DNA of 64,000 nt, from contig CM042088.1 in NCBI GenBank assembly GCA_023512835.1, positions 36,101,664 through 36,165,663 of the forward strand, read 5' to 3'. Positions 56,398-64,000 of the stretch are shown piece after piece (the stretch's first letter is position 1; each line of letters begins with the position of its first letter). The position numbers were made by a program, and so were the translations under genes. This DNA comes from Taxillus chinensis (lineage: Eukaryota; Streptophyta; Magnoliopsida; Santalales; Loranthaceae). The notes under the pieces are model-generated. The model made no database searches and was not told the origin of the DNA. It saw only the letters and a list, made by a program, of their open reading frames with translations.

Positions 56398-58358
56398 TGT
56401 CACGTTTCGGATTTTCGAGCCACAGAAACCGATTAGTGAATCTCCTTGCCTACACCCAAAGGGACAATGGGTTGATGAGAACACCGAAAAAAAGACCTTA
56501 GCACGAATGTCGTCCCTAATCCGTACCACACATATAACACAAAAATATAAAAATCACATTTCAATTCATAATACAAACACACATACATACATGTTACTTC
56601 CCTTACGAGTTTACATCATATCATTATAATCCAACAAAATAAACACACGTAAATAGAGTAATTTCCACCTTGGGTGAACCTCCTAACTCTTGTAGGCACC
56701 TGAAACAAACAAAGACAAACACAACAGGAAGGGTGAGCAGTCACAGCTCAGTAGAAATCATATCTCCCCAACCTATCCAACACATCCTCTATTCATAGGT
56801 ATAATATATGCATGTGCTCGTATAGTATCACATCTAATCCTCACATATCATCATTACATATATCTCAAACAATCATATAACATCATCACAGATATATCAT
56901 ATCATCACATATGTCTCATAGCACCATAGCCTCATAGGCCCCAATACAGGCTATGCCTCTTAGGCGCCATAAACAGAACCTTACAGGCTTATACCACAAC
57001 AAGCCTCACAGGCGCATACTCATCTTATACATAACATTCAAAGCATATAATATCTAATTCCAATAGCATCTCATGCTTCACTACACCCATAATCAAGCAT
57101 TGCACGCATAACTTAAATTCCACTGCATAAACCATGGCATCACAAAATCATGCAATAATAATTCAAGACATCTCATGCATTATCCAAACATGAGAAATCA
57201 AATCACACACATGAAAAACAATAAGATAAGCTAGACTTCCCAAATCACCTCAAGTTATAGGCTTACAGCCCTAAAATCCCCCATGTCCATGATGCATAGA
57301 GATCAAACCTCAAAGAAACACACATATAAACACATAAGAATGACTCACAACAAGTTTTACTTGGCTAATACAAACCCCCAAAATGAGTTCTGAACCACCC
57401 ACAACCATCCAAGATCCCACCATGAAGAAATGGGCAAAAAATAGCCCAAAAACCCCCCAGGTCGACGCCCCAGTTGACCCATGTCACCCCGGGTTGACCT
57501 GCAGGTCGACCCACCAATCGACCCACACAAGTCAACCTGCACGGGTTGACTAGCACCCCACACACACGGGTCGACTGGGTAGTCGACCTGCACATGTCGA
57601 CCCCCTCTCTACACACGGGTCAACTCTCAATTGATCTAACCAGTTGGAATTTGCCATTTTTGGCCATTTCACCTAGAATTTCGGCTATTTAAGCCCCCAA
57701 ATCACATAACCTCATACCCCAAACACTAAATACCATGTTATTATATTAAGTTCTCAACATAAACACATTCAAACACCAAAACAACAAATTTTCACACTTA
57801 AGATTCATGAACCAAATTCCATAAATTTTGGATTAGAATTTTTGTTTTCGCTACTCTAACTACACAAATCGAAGACATATGAGTAAGAAAAACGCATCCC
57901 TATCTCAATTACGATTGATTTGAACTCTAGATCGTCCAATTGCCCACTTTCCCCTTTGTTTTCTCTCTTTCTCTCTCTAGAAAGGCAAGAACACGTTCAA
58001 TTAGGGTTGGGATTATTGGCTGCCCTTTTTATACTTTCTAACATTTAAGTCATTAAAATATTATAATTACCCTCACAGGACTTCAACTCCAAATCGAGCC
58101 CAATTACTGTCAAAACGCTCGTTCGACGAGTATATCACTGTATTGCTATTTGTTTTCCCACATAATACCTCAAATACAAAATTACCAATCACATCACAAA
58201 AAGCCCAAAATTAGCCTTTTAGGGCTCCAACTCCAAATTAGGCCTATTCACAATCAAAACTCTCTATTTAACACAGACGTCGTCGTACTATATTCATATC
58301 CCTCATATGCATTTCATTGCATGACTATCTCTCAGAACCTCAAACACAGGTCATTACA
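56398..58358 (-). mobile_element. Solo LTR, Ty3/gypsy-type, minus strand, 1961 bp
   Basis: On the minus strand it begins TGTAATGACCTGTG, like the LARD LTR, and ends AAACGTGACA. The flanks TCCCA (56393-56397) and TCTCA (58359-58363, allowing small boundary slippage) agree at four of five positions. A TATA-like GTATAAAAAG lies near 58030 on the minus strand, with an AACCCTAATTG leader. A TGAGC..GCTCA hairpin is at 56734-56750. There is no PBS or interior. Confidence 0.7.
57440..57620. repeat. GTCGAC-rich degenerate repeats in the minus-strand solo LTR
   Basis: Variants of CGGGTTGACC, GGTCGACCC and CAGGTCGAC recur, many palindromic at the GTCGAC core. The patch is GC-rich against an AT-rich LTR. 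Confidence 0.65.
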
Positions 58359-58499
58359 TCTCATATCTTCATATCCCTAAAATTCTTATTCCCATGAATG
58401 TATAATTTTGAACCCACAACCTCATCACTAGTGCACATGTGTGCTTTTACCATCATGCAAGCCCCACATGGCTCTTTGTACCCTATAAGTAGTTACGAA

Positions 58500-59793
58500 C
58501 ACACAAATTGATCATGTGGACTTTACTTGTATGTCGAGATTTATTCTATATATTATTGATGAACATAAATTATATAGAGATTTTGCATATATATCTTTTT
58601 CCTATTTGCATTTGTTTTTCATTGTGTTTTGAGTACTTTTATTATAAATGAGTGTTAAATCTTGTTGTTTGGCATGTTTTAGTGTTTTATAGAGTTGTAT
58701 TGTATTTTGAGTGCATTTTTGAGGCAAACAAAGAAGAATTGAGTGAATCAAAGCAGAAAACGTACTTGAACAAAGGTTACTATCATGACAGGCCTTTTGC
58801 TTTTGTTGCGGCGTAAAAGAAAAACATTTCATCGTGGTGGATCTTTTTGTTTTCATCACGACACAAGAGAAATATATTTCATCGCAACAAGTTTGTATGC
58901 TTTTGTCATGATAGTGCCATTAATATGCCCCCTTTTTTGTCATTTGTACCACCTCTGGGATCCAACATTTTCTTAAGTTGTCAACCAAAATGTGTTGTAT
59001 TGATTTTTATTCTATTTTTGGGTAGGAGAGGCGTTTTATATATTGGTGGAGGAATGCCATTGGGGGTATGAAAAAAAATTGAAGAAATTTTCTTAACTCT
59101 TCCACCATTGAAGGGTGATTAAAGATCATTAAAAATTGAAGATTAAAGGATTTGTTTTATGAATTTTTAATGTAATTTTTGCATAAGGTTTATATTATTT
59201 GATTTCATCATAGTTATCATATATGTTTGTTGAATGTGAGGTATGCATTTGTGAAAACTACTAGAAATTGGATTAAGGACCGAAAGGCGATGTCTAATTA
59301 TCTGAACTCTAGGATTGAGACTTAGGCATAGTAGTTACGAGAGTAGTCTTCCAACCTAAGGAAACCCATAAGTATCACAAACCAATAAAGGGTCAAATCT
59401 TGTTTCAATAATGTGTCGTGAGAGTAGGCCGTTACAAGGTTTGGGCATACTGTTAATCACGTGAAAGCAGCTAATGGTTAATTTAGGATTATTCACTCTC
59501 ATAGCCATAGAAATTGCATGCTTAATTAACTATAAAATTGGAACAAATGATTGGATAGTGGTGAAAACCAATTTTCTAGGTATTTTTATCTCTAAATTAC
59601 TTATCCTAAATTTATCATTTAAATATTTTACCATTTGAATTAAACAAAACAAACTTTTGATCGCTTAAACAATTGGTTTGTTTTATTCTTGAGGATTTAT
59701 ATACTATCTCTATGGGAACGACCCACATATAGTGGCTAGTTACTACTATGCCATCTTATTGCAGTAATCAGGTGAAATTAGCACCCATCAATT
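58500..59793 (+). mobile_element. LTR remnant, possibly Athila/Tat-like
   Basis: A TATA-like GTTTTATATATTGG lies near 59032. The 3' part reads CTATCTCTATGGGAACGACC, then AGCACCCATCA near 59790, the style of a Ty3/gypsy LTR end. Left edge and class are uncertain; no interior seen. Confidence 0.35.
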
Positions 59794-60208
59794 ATTAGTT
59801 AAATAGTATGTATTCTATATGCGCGTTGAACTCATTTTTTAAAATAATAATTTTAATTTTAAAAAAACTGTGATAGCATTTTTCAAGTAATAAGTATTAA
59901 AAAAATTTCTATTAACAAATATTGAATATGGTTTTTTAAAACATTTAGACTTTATTCAGTATATCTGATTGAGCATACCTTTTTTAAAAATGACGGGCTC
60001 AATCAGAGACGGATTCAAAAAGTTCGTATAGGAGGGAGGTGAGATATAAACTATGCAATCCATATTTAAAATCTATTGTTCAAAGCTACGATTAACATTA
60101 TCTAAGTTACAAGTAATGACATGAAAGCATATAAAGCTCACTAAATAATCCTATAACTAAGTCACACAATTTTTTAATCAAATAATTCAATTACCACTAT
60201 TGCATTTA

Positions 60209-60520
60209 GAGCATTTGTAATGAAATAACTAAATATTTTAATAAATTTGTCTAGAGAGAACAATATTGGCCACAAATTGTACTTGAAATAAATGTTTTGG
60301 CTACAAATTAAACTTTGTTACATTCTTAAACTTCAAGACACTTTTATACTTTGAGGTACTTGCTAGCCAAATTTAGCTAAATTTAATTAGCCGATAATTC
60401 AAAGTTTGAAATTTTAACAAAATTATAGTCGATATATAGATTTCGAGTATAATTTACAACCAATATTGTTCCATATAGATAAATTTATTAAAATATTTAG
60501 CTATTATACTATTAATGCTC
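60209..60520. mobile_element. Tourist-like MITE, 312 bp
   Basis: Long inverted ends of about 45 bp: GAGCATTTGTAATGAAATAA and, inverted, GAGCATTAATAGTATAATAG, both continuing CTAAATATTTTAATAAATTT. TTA flanks both sides (60206-60208 and 60521-60523). No coding sequence. Confidence 0.8.
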
Positions 60521-60662
60521 TTAACATCATATTCTATTAAAACACTTTAAGATAATAAATCATATTAGTAATTAATTTTGATTATATGTATATAATTAAA
60601 ATTTATAATATATATTATTTATTTATTTAAATTTTTTAAATTTGGGGGGTTAGGTGGCCATG

Positions 60663-61075
60663 TGTCACGGGGTCAGGTTTCCTGCGCCTCTCAACCCACT
60701 GCGGCACTTAGCTTCTCTATCCATGATCCGCTAAGTTTAGCCTTTGAGGGTTGAAGCGCACGTAGACTGGTTTCGCCTTGCCACTGGGCTCATCAGAGAA
60801 CGGCTCCAGTTCCCGACCAGTTTGTGTAAGGATGGCCAAATCCCTTCTTCAACGTCAAGTCCTCGACTAGCGGCGTGCTCCCCACATTCAACCGGGTCGG
60901 CACGTCTGAACTCCGAAGGGGTTCCATCCGTTCTCCTCCACGAACTGCCTGGAACCTTCTCATTGCGCACCATCTACGCTTCAACCAACCCCTCTCCTTT
61001 ACGTAGCACGAATCCATTCCTGAATCGTGCCACTAAGAAACGTCCCGCCCGCACCACGCTGCTCGGGTCGTGACA
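60663..61075 (-). repeat. TRIM 3' LTR
   Basis: Same length (413 bp) as the 5' copy. Confidence 0.88.
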
Positions 61076-61089
61076 TTCTCCTCCACCCA
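61076..61089 (-). other. TRIM polypurine tract
   Basis: On the minus strand GGGTGGAGGAGAA abuts the 3' LTR. Confidence 0.75.
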
Positions 61090-61455
61090 ATCCTCGCAAC
61101 GTCCTCGTTGCGCTTGTCGACATCGCTTCCCCGCAGGCGATGGCATCGTTACCTCGACGCCCTCCCACTCGCCCAATGTCAACGACTTGGACATCGCTTC
61201 CCCGCAGGTTGCAACACCTTTACCAAGATGCTCGCCCACTCGCCCAATGTCCAAAGGATAGGAGGCTTCCAAGATCGCTCCGACGCGCTCCTTCGTACTC
61301 CCTTGCCCAACTCTGTATCACACTCTAGGATACTCCAACTCTATGGACGCGAGGCGTGCAAGACACTATCGGTCGACTCACCTCTATGAGCTCCCACCTT
61401 GGGATCACGCTACTCGCGAGAGTGCTCGGCGAGTCTTCAGGATACGGGCCGGTTC

Positions 61456-61468
61456 GGCTCTGATACCA
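61456..61468 (-). other. TRIM primer binding site
   Basis: On the minus strand TGGTATCAGAGCC lies 2 bp beyond the 5' LTR. It matches the initiator-Met tRNA site and fixes the orientation. Confidence 0.9.
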
Positions 61469-61470
61469 CT

Positions 61471-61883
61471 TGTCACGGGGTCAGGTTTCCTGCGCCTCTC
61501 AACCCACTGCGGCACTTAGCTTCTCTATCCACGATCCGCTAAGTTTAGCCTTTGAGGGTTGAAGCGCACGTAGACTGGTTTCGCCCTGCCACTGGGCTCA
61601 TCAGGAGAACGGCTCCAGTTCCCGACCAGTTTGTGTAAGGATGGCCAAATCCCTTCTTCAACGTCAAGTCCTCGACTAGCGGCGTGCTCCCCGCATTCAA
61701 CCGGGTCGGCACGTTGAACTCCGAAGGGGTTCCATCCGTTCTCCTCCACGAATCGCCTGGAACCTTCTCGCTGCGCACCATCTACGCTTCAACCAACCCC
61801 TCTCCTTTACGTAGCACGAATCCATTCCTGAATCGTGCCACTAAGAAACGTCCCGCCAGCACCACGCTGCTCGGGTCGTGACA
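61471..61883 (-). repeat. TRIM 5' LTR
   Basis: In the sense direction starts TGTCACGACCCGAGCAGCG and ends CCCCGTGACA. It adjoins the PBS. Confidence 0.88.
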
Positions 61884-61919
61884 CATGGCCCCTGCCAGAC
61901 CCCTAATTTTGTCACTAGG

Positions 61920-62285
61920 CCTAATGTGAGCTTATTTTAATTTAAAATTAATAAAAGTTTAAAAATCATTTAAAAAACCATGGGTCTCATAGCTATTTTT
62001 TAAAATTATTTCTAATTATTTTTTGTCTTTAAATTTAAAATTAATTCTGTCAAGAGATTTCGAATGTTTTTTTCCCTTTCTTTTATTTTATTACATTGGC
62101 TTATCAAAAAAAAAATTCTCAATTTTTATTGGACCCAATTTTTAAAATTACATACTCTTTTCAAAATCTATTTTCTATCTACCAAACAAAAATTGTTTCC
62201 AAATTATAATTCAACATGAACTCTAATAGAATTCATAAAACAGAATGCATAAATCAAAACTTATATCAAACAAACTCTAACACCT
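61920..62285 (+). repeat. AT-rich dispersed repeat family, copy D
   Basis: It shares with 1-430 the order TCTCATAGCTATTTTTTAAA, AATTCTGTCAAGAGATT, ATTGGACCCAATTTTTAAAA, TTTTCTATCTACCAAACAAA and AATTCAACATGAACTCTAAT. Confidence 0.65.
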
Positions 62286-63407
62286 AAATTCAGTTTGAAA
62301 TCAATTTGACCCAAATTTGAAGTAAGAGCTTTAAACATTAAACTGTAGTGCCATTTTAAAAATAATCTATTAGCGTTATCCATGAAATACACCAATAAAT
62401 TAAATCTAAAACATACCTTATTAGTTAGCTCATTAATAAACTGTATGGCTAATAACTACCAAACTCTAAACATTAAGTTATATAATAATTTTAAAATTCA
62501 TGTGATATTAATATTAGGTCTAACATTATATATAAATTAATACTTGAGTTGAGGTCTTTTACTAAGTGAAGGTTCAATATCAAGTGAACAATGCAATGTG
62601 TTATAGGTTAAATCGTAACTGATGTGAATGGTCGTGATTTATTCATAATCTTATTTCTTCCATCTCAAATAATCTAATATGTTGCAATGTCCTCACGGTC
62701 AGGAGCAGCTTTAAGAAATTTATTTAAGGTGTTCAACATTTATTATAAATCTTAAATATAACATCATAAAAAATTACCTAAAATATTATTAAATCATCAT
62801 ATTGACTTATGGTTTTATAAATCTTTAAATATAACATTACTAAAAGAAATACAAGAAATTTCATAAAATTCTCCTATGAGTTAATAGAAATACGCTTAGA
62901 ATAACCGGTGGAAGAATCTCTTGATTTCCTCATCACAAATTTATCTATTATAAAGTTGAAATATAATATCAGACATCATAAATCTTTTAATTCACTCGAA
63001 AGCATGTTGATTTACAAACCGTTCGAATTCACAGGTCCATTCCTTCACAATGCCTTCAAATTTCTCTAAGCCTTTGGACTCAACTTCAAAGTCTTCTTTT
63101 TTTCAACAAAGTTTTCAATTATATATAGTTTTAAATGTGCACCTGGTATCTTGAAAAACTTCTAATTTGTTTGAAAACTTGTTGCCTTCTCTTCTAAGCC
63201 TCCTAATAACATGTAAGTCTTCTAATTTCTTGAACTCTTTTGAATTAACTCCATAAGTCTCTTTAGTACTTTAAAAGTCACTACCTACAACTTAAAATTA
63301 AGCATACCAATTACCTTGCAACTCAGTTGTCTTAAACTTAATAATTAACCTAATAATATCTCAAAAAACTATATTATTTCTCAAAAGCATGCTCATTGCT
63401 TTAACCT
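62286..63407. other. AT-rich intergenic DNA
   Basis: Nothing recognised; short frames only. Confidence 0.5.
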
Positions 63408-63831
63408 CTTGTTTGGTAATCATGGAAATGCCATAAAACTGGGGTAAGTGGAAAAGGCAAAGAAAAGCCTCTCTCTTTCCTTTTTTTTAGGATTGAACAA
63501 GAGTTAAAAATTAAAAGTGAAAAAAAGGTTTGAAATGATACTAAAAATCCAAAATTATGGTTAAAAGTAAGTAAAACAATCAAAATTACAAAATTATCAT
63601 TTTTTACCTGTTACACAAATAATTTACGCAATTATATACATAGTGAAAATAATTTTTTAAATAATATTTCTTTCTAATTTCAATTAAATTATAAAAAAAG
63701 CCACACAAGTTTTTTTTTACCCCAACTAAATTATAAACAATCTTTTTTTTTCTCACCTTTTCATTTCTTTTCTTTTCACTATTTTTCCATCTAAAATTCT
63801 TCCATCCTTTTTTAACTCTTTACCAAACAAG
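63408..63831. mobile_element. MITE with perfect 12-bp ends, 424 bp
   Basis: CTTGTTTGGTAA at 63408-63419 and its exact inverse TTACCAAACAAG at 63820-63831 bound an AT-rich interior. No clear target duplication was seen, so the superfamily is open. Confidence 0.6.
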
Positions 63832-64000
63832 GGTAAAAAAAAGAAGTCACTGAGTCATGCTTTTTGAATGCTGTTGAGTTTTTTCATGCTACTTTGCCGA
63901 GTTTTCACAATACACGCTCAAACACCCTAGAAATATAAAACACATACAAATATAAATAAAACAAATAAAGACATGTAAAATAATTAAAAACAGAAATAAT

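Larger units (their letters stand above)
60663..61883 (-). mobile_element. TRIM (terminal-repeat retrotransposon in miniature), complete, 1221 bp
   Basis: Two 413-bp direct repeats (60663-61075 and 61471-61883) begin TGTCACG and end CGTGACA. They differ at about ten positions by eye, including two one-base indels. The PBS lies next to 61471 on the minus strand, so the element runs right to left and its interior is only 395 bp, too short for any enzyme. CATG flanks both ends (60659-60662 and 61884-61887) within a GGCCATGGCC-like target. It would depend on another element's proteins. The frames on both strands of the LTRs are by-products of GC-richness. Confidence 0.88.

Noticed and set aside
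60737..61881. Multiple frames of 60-120 codons on both strands
   Set aside because: They lie in the TRIM LTRs and its 395-bp interior, repeat between the two LTRs and have no known domain.

Overview
The window looks like nuclear DNA of a flowering plant, probably a repeat-rich woody eudicot. It is AT-rich. It has a MIR399 hairpin, a plant mTERF gene, a DUF761 gene, intron-bearing gene fragments and many plant-type transposons. Very little of it is coding: I support two intact protein genes and one microRNA gene. Almost everything else is LTR retrotransposons, solo LTRs, miniature elements, decayed transposase and captured or broken gene fragments.

Layout. 1-2950: AT-rich flank with a dispersed repeat family and a candidate MITE. 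3029-3667 (minus): intact DUF761 gene with a TATA box just upstream. 5460-6993: inverted AT-rich repeat, then a degenerate repeat block. 6999-15384: an LTR element with 1.8-kb LTRs, a 5-bp target duplication, PBS and PPT but no recognisable gag-pol (LARD-like), inserted into older LTR-like DNA. 16496-16723: hAT-type MITE. 17292-17825: 224-227-bp tandem repeat. 18236-20500: inverted pair of copia-type LTR sequences. 20823-23495: 378-bp duplication and a dead hAT transposase gene. 24409-25363: four exons of a CYP57-type cyclophilin pseudogene with splice junctions still in phase. 26611-29123: copia LTR, PBS and broken gag. 29482-30149: non-autonomous hAT element. 33000-41449: LTR remnants and two solo LTRs. 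43737-46023: a cluster of Tourist-like elements, one carrying an HD-Zip homeodomain fragment, ending about 170 bp upstream of the intact mitochondrial mTERF gene (46193-47944, MTEF18/SHOT1-like). 49134-50772: a hairpin MITE and a MITE with a 50-bp GC-rich array. 52448-52888: MIR399 with a P1BS motif, a TATA box and a (CT)28 terminal loop. 54240-63831: Tourist-like MITEs, a minus-strand solo LTR, a further LTR remnant, a complete TRIM (60663-61883) and a terminal MITE.

The real genes are unrelated islands: a DUF761 protein of unknown biochemical role, an organelle gene-expression factor and a phosphate-starvation microRNA. The notable biology is in the mobile DNA: gene-fragment capture, non-autonomous LTR elements that keep priming signals without coding capacity, solo LTRs sharing a small hairpin near their 3' end, and a microsatellite filling a microRNA loop. 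All family calls were made by reading the sequence; no database search was run.
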